DNA of 64,000 bases from Mucilaginibacter pankratovii (GTDB taxonomy: Bacteria > Bacteroidota > Bacteroidia > Sphingobacteriales > Sphingobacteriaceae): positions 1-64,000 of the forward strand of contig NZ_JACWMY010000014.1 in NCBI RefSeq assembly GCF_014773265.1. The letters are read 5' to 3'. This document shows, piece by piece, positions 23,164-32,069 of the stretch. How positions within the stretch are numbered: the stretch's first letter is position 1; each line of letters begins with the position of its first letter. Below the pieces are notes generated by a model, which saw only the letters and a list, made by a program, of their open reading frames with translations, did no database searches and had not been told where the DNA came from. The position numbers and the translations under genes are program-made.

Positions 23164-24690
23164 ATGAGCCAGTCTGTTCAAATAAAAAATGCCCTTATTT
23201 CCGTTTATTACAAAGACAACCTCGAGCCGATAATTCACGAGCTGAATCGCCTTGGTGTCAACATATATTCAACCGGTGGTACCGAAACGTTTATCCGCGA
23301 CCTTGGTGTTGATGTGATAGCGGTTGAGGATCTTACCTCGTACCCGTCTATACTGGGCGGCCGTGTAAAAACCTTGCATCCAAAGGTGTTCGGCGGTATT
23401 TTATCGCGCCGTGGTTTAGATAGCGATGCGCAGCAACTGGAGCAATACGCCATCCCGGAAATCGACCTGGTGATCGTAGATCTTTATCCCTTCGAAGAAA
23501 CGGTAAATTCGGGCGCAGGCCAGGAAGATATCATCGAGAAGATAGATATTGGCGGTATCTCGTTGATCCGCGCGGCTGCTAAGAACTTTAAAGATGTGGT
23601 TATCGTGGCTTCTAAGAACGATTACGGTATTTTAGAAGAGATCCTGAAAAGCCAGGATGGTGCTACCACTATCGATCAGCGCCGCACTTTTGCGCAAAAA
23701 GCATTCAATATCTCGTCGAACTACGATACGCATATTTTTAATTATTTCGACCAGGCGGAGCCGATGCCTGTTTTTAAACAGAGCATCCAAACCAGCCAGA
23801 CCCTGCGTTATGGCGAAAACCCGCATCAAAAGGGTACCTTCTATGGTAACCTGGAAGCCATGTTCACCAAACTGAACGGTAAAGAACTATCTTATAACAA
23901 CCTGGTAGATGTTGATGCTGCTGTTGCTTTAATAAACGAGTTTACAGAGCCAACCTTCGCTATCCTGAAACATACCAACGCCTGCGGTATTGCCAGTCGT
24001 TTACATACCAAAGAGGCCTGGTTAGATGCATTGGCTTGCGACCCGGTTTCGGCCTTTGGCGGTGTACTGATCACCAATGCTGAGGTTTGCGAGGCAACTG
24101 CTTTGGAAATAGATAAGATATTCTACGAGGTACTGATCGCTCCGGCTTATACCAATGATGCACTGAAAGTATTAACTGCCAAAAAGAACCGCATCGTGCT
24201 TATCCGCAATAAGGTTGAATTGCCAACAAAGCAATTTAAAACCCTGCTGAATGGTGTTATTGAGCAGGATATGGACCTGGTAATAGAAGGCCCTGCACAG
24301 ATGAACCCGGTTACCGATAAAAAACCTACTACCGAAGAGCTGAAAGACCTGTACTTTGCCAACAAGGTGGTAAAACATACCAAATCAAACACCATCGTTT
24401 TCGCCAAAAACAACCAGTTGATGGCAAGCGGTGTTGGCCAAACCTCAAGGGTAGATTCCCTGAAACAGGCCATCATCAAAGCAGAAAGCTTTGGTTTCGA
24501 CCTGAAAGGTGCTGTAATGGCATCAGATGCTTTCTTCCCTTTCCCGGATTGTGTGGAGATTGCTGCTGATGCCGGTATCACAGCCGTTTTGCAGCCGGGC
24601 GGGTCGATAAAGGATCAGGATTCTATCAATATGTGTAACCAAAAAGGCATTGCCATGGTTACCACGGGTATAAGGCACTTTAAGCACTAA
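23164..24690 (+). CDS. purH: Bifunctional AICAR formyltransferase / IMP cyclohydrolase
   Basis: 508 residues. The N-terminal cyclohydrolase domain has IYSTGGTETFIRDLGVDV, GGRVKTLHPKVFGGIL and the nucleotide site IDIGGISLIRAAAKNF. The C-terminal formyltransferase has LRYGENPHQKGTFYG, ELSYNNLVDVDAA, LKHTNACGIA (catalytic Lys-His) and AFGGVLITN, and ends in MVTTGIRHFKH. It performs the last two steps of IMP synthesis. It is monocistronic behind a -7 box and is followed by a long repeat-containing gap. Confidence 0.98.
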   Translation: MSQSVQIKNALISVYYKDNLEPIIHELNRLGVNIYSTGGTETFIRDLGVDVIAVEDLTSYPSILGGRVKTLHPKVFGGILSRRGLDSDAQQLEQYAIPEIDLVIVDLYPFEETVNSGAGQEDIIEKIDIGGISLIRAAAKNFKDVVIVASKNDYGILEEILKSQDGATTIDQRRTFAQKAFNISSNYDTHIFNYFDQAEPMPVFKQSIQTSQTLRYGENPHQKGTFYGNLEAMFTKLNGKELSYNNLVDVDAAVALINEFTEPTFAILKHTNACGIASRLHTKEAWLDALACDPVSAFGGVLITNAEVCEATALEIDKIFYEVLIAPAYTNDALKVLTAKKNRIVLIRNKVELPTKQFKTLLNGVIEQDMDLVIEGPAQMNPVTDKKPTTEELKDLYFANKVVKHTKSNTIVFAKNNQLMASGVGQTSRVDSLKQAIIKAESFGFDLKGAVMASDAFFPFPDCVEIAADAGITAVLQPGGSIKDQDSINMCNQKGIAMVTTGIRHFKH

Positions 24691-24733
24691 GGGTTGGTGA
24701 GTGGTGAGTTGAGAATGGTGAGTGGTTGTAAAA
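24691..24733. repeat. Degenerate GGTGAGTGGTGAG word repeat
   Basis: GGTTGGTGAGTGGTGAGTTG then AGAATGGTGAGTGG just after the purH stop. The same words recur at 26131-26205. Confidence 0.65.
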
Positions 24734-24743
24734 TGGTGCTCTC

Positions 24744-24824
24744 GCGTTAGGGGTAGAAGCGGATACCGGCCTGTGGCTAATGCCTGTGCAGTATAAGCGG
24801 ATAACCCGGGCCGAAGGCAACGCC
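24744..24824. ncRNA. Compact GC-rich element with RNA-like pairing
   Basis: An 81-base GC-rich block inside AT-rich DNA between purH and mreB. GCGTT at 24744-24748 can pair with AACGC at 24819-24823. Inside are GGGGTAGAAGCGGATACC, GGCCTGTGGCTAATGCCTG and AAGCGGATAACCCGGGCC, with two near copies of AAGCGGATA. It has no plausible reading frame. I have the impression that similar blocks occur elsewhere in this order, but cannot verify it. It may be a structured RNA or a dispersed repeat; the type is tentative. The rest of the gap up to mreB (24825-25074) holds only AT-rich DNA with AATTCGT words. Confidence 0.4.
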
Positions 24825-25074
24825 ATAAGCATCCTCTAAAAAAACCGAATAAAATTTATAACACAAACTATACGAATTAACGCCAATTCCATAGAAAAGA
24901 AAGGCGCTAATCCGATAAATAAAACCGAACTTACACGAAGGTTTTAGCGAATAAAAATCGACGCAAAGGCACGAATTATACAAATCGGGAGTTATTAACT
25001 ATTAATTAGTTTTAATTCGTGAAATTCGTATCGAAGCGGTCAGTTTCGTGAAAATTCGTGTTCATTATTATTAT

Positions 25075-25082
25075 TAACTTTG
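25075..25082 (+). promoter_or_regulatory. -7 box of the rod-shape operon
   Basis: TAACTTTG matches TAnnTTTG, followed by CAAAA, 23 bases before the mreB ATG. Confidence 0.6.
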
Positions 25083-25105
25083 CAAAATATTTGAAATAAC
25101 GCCAC

Positions 25106-26128
25106 ATGGGTTTATTTAATTTTTTCACTCAAGAGATCGCCATAGATTTGGGTACCGCCAATACCCTCATTATACATAATGATAAAGTTGTTGTTGATGA
25201 ACCATCGATAGTAGCTTTTGACCGTACAACAAACAAGGTTATTGCCATTGGCCGCCAGGCTATGCAAATGGAAGGTAAAACTCACGATAACATCCGCACC
25301 GTGCGCCCGCTTAAGGATGGTGTAATTGCTGACTTTAACGCCGCCGAGCTGATGATCCGCGGGATGATAAAAATGATCAACCAGGGTAAAGGATGGTTCT
25401 TTCCGTCGCTTCGGATGGTTATCTGTATCCCATCGGGTATTACCGAGGTGGAGAAACGCGCGGTACGCGATAGCGCCGAAATTGCAGGCGCTAAAGAAGT
25501 GTACCTGATATACGAACCAATGGCTGCTGCCGTAGGTATCGGTATCGACGTGGAAGAGCCAATGGGTAACATGATCATTGATATTGGTGGTGGTACAACC
25601 GAGATTGCCGTTATCGCGCTGTCTGGTATCGTTTGCGACCAGAGTATTCGCGTTGCGGGTGATAACTTCGACTCGGACATTGTTCAGTACATCCGCCGCC
25701 AGCACAATATCATGATTGGCGACCGTACTGCCGAGAAAATAAAAATTGAAGTAGGTGCCGCTCTTCCCGAGCTTTCTGAACCACCTGCAGATTTCGCCGT
25801 ACAGGGTCGCGATTTGATGACCGGCGTGCCAAAACAGATCACCGTATCGTACACCGAAATTGCACATTGCCTGGATAAATCAATCTCTAAAATTGAGGAA
25901 GCGATCTTAAAAGCGTTGGAGATAACTCCGCCTGAGCTTTCTGCGGATATTTACCAAACCGGTATTTACCTTACAGGCGGTGGCGCATTATTGCGCGGCC
26001 TTGATAAACGTGTAGCTGCAAAAACCAAACTGCCCGTACACGTTGCCGAAGACCCGCTGCGCGCCGTAGTACGCGGCACAGGTACCGCCCTTAAAAATAT
26101 TGGTAACTTTAAGTTTTTAATGCAATAA
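25106..26128 (+). CDS. mreB: Rod-shape-determining protein MreB
   Basis: 340 residues, normal length. The actin-fold landmarks are phosphate-1 IAIDLGTANTLI, IAVGRQAM-type block IAIGRQAMQMEGK, LKDGVIADFNAAE, phosphate-2 MIIDIGGGTTEIAVI and the adenosine motif GIYLTGGGALLRGLDKR. The N-terminal GLFNFFTQ is the amphipathic membrane-targeting segment. It polymerises under the inner membrane and guides the elongasome. It is first in the mreBCD-mrdA-rodA operon with a -7 box upstream. Confidence 0.98.
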   Translation: MGLFNFFTQEIAIDLGTANTLIIHNDKVVVDEPSIVAFDRTTNKVIAIGRQAMQMEGKTHDNIRTVRPLKDGVIADFNAAELMIRGMIKMINQGKGWFFPSLRMVICIPSGITEVEKRAVRDSAEIAGAKEVYLIYEPMAAAVGIGIDVEEPMGNMIIDIGGGTTEIAVIALSGIVCDQSIRVAGDNFDSDIVQYIRRQHNIMIGDRTAEKIKIEVGAALPELSEPPADFAVQGRDLMTGVPKQITVSYTEIAHCLDKSISKIEEAILKALEITPPELSADIYQTGIYLTGGGALLRGLDKRVAAKTKLPVHVAEDPLRAVVRGTGTALKNIGNFKFLMQ

Positions 26129-26130
26129 TT

Positions 26131-26205
26131 TTGTGAGTGGTGAGTAGAGAATAGTGAGTAGTTAATTCACAACTCTCCACTCACCACTTTCTATTCACTA
26201 CTTAC
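26131..26205. repeat. GTGAGTAG words in inverted arrangement between mreB and mreC
   Basis: GAGTGGTGAGTAGAGAATAG at the left and CACTCACCACTTTC / CTATTCACTAC at the right are complementary, so the 75-base spacer can fold into a long imperfect hairpin inside the operon transcript. Confidence 0.65.
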
Positions 26206-26209
26206 CGCA

Positions 26210-27043
26210 ATGCGTAACCTCCTGATATTTATCACTAAGTACAACGCATTCTTTTTGTTTCTCATTTTCGAGATCGCTTCGCTTATTATTTACGTTAAGT
26301 ACAACTCTTTTCAGAAGGCTACATTCATCAACAGCACCAATAAGGTAATCAGCGAGTTTTATACCCGGGCCGACGAGGTGAAAGGCTACCTTTCGCTGCG
26401 GGAGGTGAACGATCAGCTGGCAAAAGAGAATGCCGATCTGCGCAACCAGTTGCGCTCCTCTAAGTTTTTAGATTCTGTTGCAAAGCATGTGGTTAACGAT
26501 ACCATTTACAAGCAACAATACGAGTACATTGATGCCAAGGTGATCAACAACTCGGTTAACAAACGCAATAACTACCTCACCATAACCAAGGGGAGTAAGG
26601 ATGGCGTAGCAAAAGGCATGGGGGTAATAACCGGCGCGGGTGTTGTAGGTAAAGTAGTGCTGGTGGGCGAGCATATTTCTATTGTACAATCCCTGTTGCA
26701 TAAAGATTCGCGCTTTAGCGCTATGCTGGCAACCAATAAAGAGATAGGCTACCTGGAATGGGGCGACGACCTCGACCCGCATAAAGGTTTGCTGGTAGAT
26801 GTATCGAACACCGCGCAGCCAAAAATTGGCGAAATGGTAGTAACCTCGCAGCTGTCGCTTTTCCCGGCAGGCATACCAATTGGTAAAGTAAGCAAGCTGA
26901 ATGCAAAAGGAGCGGGCTTTTTCCTGAACATGGAAGTGGCGTTGTCGGTAGATTTTAGCAAGCTGGAGTATGTGTATGTGATAAACAATAAGCTTGCCAC
27001 CGAGCAGGCGGGATTGGAGGCCCAGGAGAAGAAAGATGAGTAG
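26210..27043 (+). CDS. mreC: Rod-shape-determining protein MreC
   Basis: 277 residues. One membrane span near residues 8-28 (YNAFFLFLIFEIASLIIYV) is followed by a coiled coil (residues ~58-80, LSLREVNDQLAKENADLRNQL) and the periplasmic beta-rich core (VINNSVNKRNNYLTITKGSKDGV, GVVGKVVLVGEHISIVQSLL, LSLFPAGIPIGKVSKL). It scaffolds the elongasome in the periplasm. Its end overlaps the mreD start by eight bases. Confidence 0.96.
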   Translation: MRNLLIFITKYNAFFLFLIFEIASLIIYVKYNSFQKATFINSTNKVISEFYTRADEVKGYLSLREVNDQLAKENADLRNQLRSSKFLDSVAKHVVNDTIYKQQYEYIDAKVINNSVNKRNNYLTITKGSKDGVAKGMGVITGAGVVGKVVLVGEHISIVQSLLHKDSRFSAMLATNKEIGYLEWGDDLDPHKGLLVDVSNTAQPKIGEMVVTSQLSLFPAGIPIGKVSKLNAKGAGFFLNMEVALSVDFSKLEYVYVINNKLATEQAGLEAQEKKDE

Positions 27044-27554
27044 AATTATCCTGATGAACCTGGTGCGTTTTATTATGCTCATCTTCCTGCAGGTTTTCCT
27101 GCTGAAGAATGTAGCGCTTTACGATTTGAGCACGCCCTATCTTTATATCCTTTTTATCCTGCTGCTGCCCTTCGAAACACCGAATATAGTGCTGTTCATC
27201 CTGTCGTTTTTAGTAGGCTTAACTATTGATATGTTTTACGATACGCCCGGGCTGCATGCCGCGGCGTGTACGGTTCTGGCCCTGGTGCGTGTAATGTTCA
27301 TCAGTATAACGGTACAGAAGGATGGCTTTGATAACGAGCCCGAGCCAACACTAAGTATTATGGGCTTCCGCTGGTTTTTTACTTATGCGCTGGTACTTAC
27401 CTTATTTCATCATTTCTTCCTCTTCAACCTGGAAGTTTTTCGCCTAACTGAAATACAATACACACTAAGCCGCTTTTTATTGAGTTCAATATTTACAGTA
27501 TTTTTAATGCTGATTTCGGGGCTGTTATTTTTCAGAAGGAAAGAGCGTAAATGA
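27036..27554 (+). CDS. mreD: Rod-shape-determining protein MreD
   Basis: 172 residues from the ATG at 27036 (MSRIILMNLVRFIMLIFLQV); the frame is open further upstream but that part overlaps mreC. About five membrane spans; LYILFILLLPFETPNIVLFI and FLVGLTIDMFYDTPGLHAAA contain the conserved D-x-x-x-x-x-x-G-H/L-A pattern. It is an integral partner of MreC and the Rod complex. It overlaps mrdA by four bases (ATGA). Confidence 0.93.
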   Translation: MSRIILMNLVRFIMLIFLQVFLLKNVALYDLSTPYLYILFILLLPFETPNIVLFILSFLVGLTIDMFYDTPGLHAAACTVLALVRVMFISITVQKDGFDNEPEPTLSIMGFRWFFTYALVLTLFHHFFLFNLEVFRLTEIQYTLSRFLLSSIFTVFLMLISGLLFFRRKERK

Positions 27555-29554
27555 ACAGTTTTTTTGAACGGCGCTACATTGTTGCCGGTATCTTCATAGC
27601 TTTTATATTGGTATTGCTGGGCCGCTTGTTTTACATACAGGTGGTTGACGACCGCTATGCCCTTTACGCCAGCCAGAACGTGGTGCGTAAAATGATCCAG
27701 TACCCCGCCCGCGGACCCATATTAGACCGTAATGGCAAAATAATGGTGCAGAACGAGCCCGTTTACGATATTATGGTGATACCCAAACAGGTAACCGCCT
27801 TTGATACTGTGGAGTTTTGCAAACTGCTGGGCATTGATAGGGAAGGTTATGATAAACGTATCATCAAAGCCCGTAAGTACTCGCCTTACCGCGCCTCTGT
27901 TTTCGAGAAGCAGTTGTCGGCACAATTATATGCATCCTTCCAGGAGCGGCTTTCGGAATTTCCCGGGTTCTTTCCGCAGCAAAGGCCCGTACGTACATAT
28001 CCTGATTCGGCTGCAGCGCAGTTTCTGGGTTACATTGGTGAAGTTACCGATCCTATTATTAAGCGCTCCGGCGGCTATTACAGTCCCGGCGATTACATCG
28101 GCATCACCGGTGTAGAAAAATCATACGAAACTGTTTTACGCGGCCAGCGCGGCGTACAAAACTGGATGGTAGATTCGCGCAATGTGCGCAAAGGTACTTA
28201 TGCAAACGGTGCTTTTGATACCAGTGCGGTTGCTGGCGACAGGCTGGTATCATCATTGGATATGAATATCCAAAAACTGGGCGAAGCCCTGATGCGGAAC
28301 AAAGTGGGCAGCATTGTGGCCATAGAACCCTCAACCGGCGAGATCCTCGCTTTTGTAAGCAGCCCTACTTACGACCCGAATTTGTTGGTTGGCAGAGAGC
28401 GTGGTAACAACGCTGCCAAATTATATAAAGATCCATATAAGCCATTCTTTACCCGCCCGGTGCAGGCATTGTACCCGCCGGGTTCATCCTTTAAGCCCCT
28501 GAGCGCTTTGATTGCCATGCAGGAAGGCATGATCACGCCGCAAACGGTTTATGTATGCCGTGGCTATTACCAGTCGGGTAACCGCCGCATAAAATGTTTC
28601 CATAATGAGGTTCATGGGGCCGTAAGTTTAAGTCAGGCCATCGCCCATTCCTGCAACGGGTATTTTGATATGGTGTTTGAGAAATTAGTGAACCGTTTCG
28701 GCGCGCGTAATATTGATACCGGATACAACGCCTGGCGAAACAATGTGGCCAAATTCGGTTTAGGTGGCCGGCTGGACCTTGATATGCCGAGCGAAAGCAG
28801 GGGCCTGTTGCCTAAAGCTGCTTTTTATGATAAAATTTACAAAAAAGGCGGCTGGCGTTCCAGTACGGTTATCTCCCTGGGAATAGGGCAGGGAGAGCTT
28901 TTGGCAACGCCTTTGCAATTAGCCAATATCGAAGCTGTTATAGCCAATCGCGGGTTCTATTATAAACCCCATTTGATAAAAGCGATAGGCGAAAAACAGG
29001 TTATTAAACACGAATACACCGTGCGTAATTATGTGGGCGTAGATTCGCAATACTTCCACCCGGCAATTGAGGGGATGCAGCAGGTAGTTGATTTTGGTAC
29101 TGCGGCAGGCTCAAAAATCCCCGGCATTATTATGTGTGGAAAAACAGGTACCGCCGAGGTGAAAAATAAGAGAGATAATTCCGTATTTGTGGCCTTCGCC
29201 CCGCGCGATAATCCTAAAATTGCTATAGCAGTTGTGGTAGAAAACTCGGGCCAGGGAGCAACATGGGCGGCACCTATTGCCAGCTTTATTGTAGAAAAAT
29301 ATTTAACCGGTAAGATCTCCACACGTTCGTCGGGCATCAATCCGGACTATTACATGAATGCCAACCTGTTGCCGCCGCCGGTGCTATCCGCGGCAGACAA
29401 AAGGCAATTACGTTTGGATAGCGTGAAAAAAGCCCAGGCAGATTCTGTCTCTAAATTAAAATTGAAAGCGGCATCAAATAAACTACCGCAAAAAGCGCCG
29501 GTGAGTAAACCATCGGCCATGCTGCCAAAACGAAAGGACGATGAGCTACAATAA
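27551..29554 (+). CDS. mrdA: Penicillin-binding protein 2
   Basis: 667 residues. A membrane anchor (residues ~8-30) precedes the dimerisation domain (ARGPILDRNGKIMVQNEPVY, then YIGEVTDP and GITGVEKSYETVLRG). The transpeptidase domain has S312-S-F-K315 (PPGSSFKPLSA), the S-x-N motif in AHSCNGYFD and K531-T-G533 in CGKTGTAE. It cross-links peptidoglycan during elongation with RodA. The C-terminal ~50 residues are Lys/Ala/Pro-rich and probably disordered. The 3' end overlaps rodA by 14 bases. Confidence 0.97.
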   Translation: MNSFFERRYIVAGIFIAFILVLLGRLFYIQVVDDRYALYASQNVVRKMIQYPARGPILDRNGKIMVQNEPVYDIMVIPKQVTAFDTVEFCKLLGIDREGYDKRIIKARKYSPYRASVFEKQLSAQLYASFQERLSEFPGFFPQQRPVRTYPDSAAAQFLGYIGEVTDPIIKRSGGYYSPGDYIGITGVEKSYETVLRGQRGVQNWMVDSRNVRKGTYANGAFDTSAVAGDRLVSSLDMNIQKLGEALMRNKVGSIVAIEPSTGEILAFVSSPTYDPNLLVGRERGNNAAKLYKDPYKPFFTRPVQALYPPGSSFKPLSALIAMQEGMITPQTVYVCRGYYQSGNRRIKCFHNEVHGAVSLSQAIAHSCNGYFDMVFEKLVNRFGARNIDTGYNAWRNNVAKFGLGGRLDLDMPSESRGLLPKAAFYDKIYKKGGWRSSTVISLGIGQGELLATPLQLANIEAVIANRGFYYKPHLIKAIGEKQVIKHEYTVRNYVGVDSQYFHPAIEGMQQVVDFGTAAGSKIPGIIMCGKTGTAEVKNKRDNSVFVAFAPRDNPKIAIAVVVENSGQGATWAAPIASFIVEKYLTGKISTRSSGINPDYYMNANLLPPPVLSAADKRQLRLDSVKKAQADSVSKLKLKAASNKLPQKAPVSKPSAMLPKRKDDELQ

Positions 29555-30821
29555 CAACCAGCAGCGCAGCTTTTTTTTAAATGTAGATTGGGTAACTGTA
29601 CTCATTTACCTTAGCCTGTGCCTTGTTGGCTGGTTCAATATCCATGCTGCGGTTTTTGATGAGAACAAACCCAGCATTCTTGATTTTGATACCCAATATG
29701 GTAAGCAATTCATTTTTATCGTGTCGGGCATTATTATCGGTACCGTTATTTTGCTTTTAGAGAGCCGTTTCCTTTCGGCGCTGGCACCGGCCATATACGT
29801 GGTAACAGTTATACTATTGATACTGGTACTGGTAGTCGGGCGTGGGGTAGGTGGTAACCAGGCCTGGATAGATCTTGGCGGCGGCTTTAAGCTGCAGCCA
29901 TCGGAGTTTGCAAAATTTGCTACGTGCTTGCTGCTGGCGCGATATCTCAGCGCTACCAACGTAAAGGTAACTGATCCCAAGTCGTTCCTGATAGCGGGTG
30001 CTATTATTTTGCTGCCGATGATGCTTATTAAAATGCAGCCGGATGATGGCTCTACCCTGGTGTTTTGCTCCCTGATATTTGTGCTTTACCGCGAGGGCTT
30101 GTCGCCATACTTTTTGATCATTGTAGGCCTGCTGATAACGCTATTTGTAACATCGCTTATATTTAATTCCTGGTACGTAATTATCGCGATAGCGATAGCT
30201 ACCACGCTTATCGCCCTCTCTATAAAACGAAACCGGCCGCTGATATTTAAATTAATAATAGGGGCTGCGATAAGTATTGCCTTTGTTTTTGCAGTTAAGC
30301 CCTTATACAATAATGGCTTAAAAAAACACCAGCGCGATCGTATTGATGTTGTGCTGGGCCTTAGCAAGGATAAAAAGCATGTTGGCTATAACCAAAACCA
30401 ATCTAAAATTGCCATCGGTTCGGGTGGTGCCTGGGGTAAGGGGTATTTGCAGGGTACGCAAACCAAGTACGCCTTTGTACCCGAGCAAAGCACCGACTTT
30501 ATTTTTTGCACCATAGGAGAGGAGTGGGGGTTTGCCGGCTCGGTAGTAGTATTGGGGCTTTACTTGTTTTTACTGTTGCGCATTATTATGATAGCCGAAC
30601 GGCAACGAGCGCCATTCTCGCGCATATACGCTTATGGGGCAGCGTCAGTCATTTTCTTCCACGTACTCATCAATATCGCTATGGCTATTGGGCTGATGCC
30701 GGTGATTGGGATACCGTTGCCCTTTATCAGTTACGGCGGGTCCTCCCTCTGGAGCTTTACTATCCTGCTGTTTATATTGCTTAAGCTGGATAGTAACCGT
30801 ATGGGGGTTATTTACGGGTAA
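29541..30821 (+). CDS. rodA: Rod-shape peptidoglycan glycosyltransferase RodA
   Basis: 426 residues with about ten membrane spans. SEDS-family blocks are GRGVGGNQAWIDLGGGFKLQPSEFAK, the catalytic-region WGKGYLQGTQTKYAFVPEQSTDFIF and GEEWGF, and the C-terminal GLMPVIGIPLPFISYGGSSL. It polymerises glycan strands from lipid II, partnered with PBP2. Last gene of the operon; the convergent gene ends only 18 bases later. Confidence 0.97.
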   Translation: MSYNNNQQRSFFLNVDWVTVLIYLSLCLVGWFNIHAAVFDENKPSILDFDTQYGKQFIFIVSGIIIGTVILLLESRFLSALAPAIYVVTVILLILVLVVGRGVGGNQAWIDLGGGFKLQPSEFAKFATCLLLARYLSATNVKVTDPKSFLIAGAIILLPMMLIKMQPDDGSTLVFCSLIFVLYREGLSPYFLIIVGLLITLFVTSLIFNSWYVIIAIAIATTLIALSIKRNRPLIFKLIIGAAISIAFVFAVKPLYNNGLKKHQRDRIDVVLGLSKDKKHVGYNQNQSKIAIGSGGAWGKGYLQGTQTKYAFVPEQSTDFIFCTIGEEWGFAGSVVVLGLYLFLLLRIIMIAERQRAPFSRIYAYGAASVIFFHVLINIAMAIGLMPVIGIPLPFISYGGSSLWSFTILLFILLKLDSNRMGVIYG

Positions 30822-30839
30822 GGAAAATCGCTAAAGCAA

Positions 30840-31994
30840 TCAGGCGTAACGTCTTCTCAGCAGCGCATAAAACTTGTCTGATGTTTCCTTTTTGCCTTCC
30901 CAGTTGTTTTTGGTTACGTAATTGTTTTTCAGGAACCTGTCGGCCTCTTCAAAACTGCTAAAGCGGTTCACAATTTCAATAGCTTCGGTATAGGCAAGGT
31001 TATAACCTTTAAACAGGTCCTTTACAAAAAGGAGCTTATCGTTAAGGGTGATGGCAGCTTTGATATCAGATAAGGGTTCAACCGCTTCCAACTCGACAGG
31101 CTTGCTTTCTTTTTTTTGTGCCGATAAACGCTGGTTAAGCGTAAGCGGAGGCTGTTCGTCGGCTTTGGGTTTCAGGTTATCTACCTGTATATCTTCCATG
31201 CTTTCGGCCAAAACCTTGTTGCCTTTTTTCGTTGGCTCTTCAAATAGTTCAGGCTCCGGTTCCTGGGTTTCTTCTTCCTCCGCCTCAATTTCGGGTTCCA
31301 GCTCAGGGGCCTCCGCTACCGGTTCGGGTATTTCTTTCACTTCCGGCGCTTTTTCTGCTTCCGGGGTTTCCTCCACAACTTCAGGCTCAGCGTCGGTTTT
31401 AGGGTCTTCTTCCTCGGGCTCCGGGTTTTCCACTTCAGCCTCTGCTTCTATCTCCGCAATGGGTGTTAACAAGGTTTCATCCTGGCTTTGCCCGTCTTCC
31501 TCATCTTCAAAATTATCAGCCTCATCCAAAACCAATTCATGGCGAACGGTCTCCGGTTCTTCGCGTTCAAACGAAAATGTATCGGCAGGTGTATCATTGC
31601 TTAAATCGATAGACGGAGCAGGCTCTTCAAGGGGTTCGGCTTGTTCAAGCTGTAATTCCTCTTCCGGCTGTACTATTTCAAATTTAATGCTGTCGTTATG
31701 GGCCGGTTTCGGCGTGTCCAATTTAAAGGGCGCGCCGGCCGGTTTCACGGGCTGTACAACGGGTTCAAACCATTTGGGCTCATCCTTAATACTGCTTTTG
31801 GCAATGGGCTGGCTTTTTATGGCGTTCAGTTTGCGCAGTATCTCGGCGTGGTCTTTTAAAAAGTGGGTGTTGGCTACAAAAAGTTCAAGCTCCAGGTCGT
31901 TTAGGTTTTCTACGGTACCTTGCAGATACTCATACTGTTCGTTTATCTCCTGTATTATTACGCCTATCTTTTTAAAAACTTCCTGTTGCTTCAT
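30840..31994 (-). CDS. Acidic coiled-coil protein of unknown function
   Basis: 384 residues in three parts. Residues 1-75 form a predicted helical coil (FKKIGVIIQEINEQYEYLQG). Residues ~110-265 are strongly acidic and Pro-rich low complexity, probably disordered (for example EPEEEDPKTDAEPEVVEETP). The last ~95 residues are a conserved-looking helical domain (ITLNDKLLFVKDLFKGYNLA, AIEIVNRFSSFEEADRFLK). The C-terminal part resembles a domain common in Sphingobacteriaceae proteins of unknown role. It converges on rodA and diverges from tdk. Confidence 0.75.
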   Translation of the reverse strand: MKQQEVFKKIGVIIQEINEQYEYLQGTVENLNDLELELFVANTHFLKDHAEILRKLNAIKSQPIAKSSIKDEPKWFEPVVQPVKPAGAPFKLDTPKPAHNDSIKFEIVQPEEELQLEQAEPLEEPAPSIDLSNDTPADTFSFEREEPETVRHELVLDEADNFEDEEDGQSQDETLLTPIAEIEAEAEVENPEPEEEDPKTDAEPEVVEETPEAEKAPEVKEIPEPVAEAPELEPEIEAEEEETQEPEPELFEEPTKKGNKVLAESMEDIQVDNLKPKADEQPPLTLNQRLSAQKKESKPVELEAVEPLSDIKAAITLNDKLLFVKDLFKGYNLAYTEAIEIVNRFSSFEEADRFLKNNYVTKNNWEGKKETSDKFYALLRRRYA

Positions 31995-32069
31995 GCTATT
32001 ATGTTAGGAAAATGCTTATCAAAAATAGTATAAAATTCTGATATTAGCCCCTCACAAAAGTTTTGAGGT

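Noticed and set aside
25112..25867. 251-codon minus-strand open frame across mreB
   Set aside because: Shadow of the highly constrained mreB frame; composition (many His, Asn, Tyr) has no protein-like motif.
31048..32007. 319-codon plus-strand open frame, very rich in Ser and Gly
   Set aside because: It is antisense to the Glu/Pro-rich part of the coiled-coil protein gene. Reverse complement of GAA/GAG codons gives Ser/Phe-rich frames, and it has no domain or promoter of its own.
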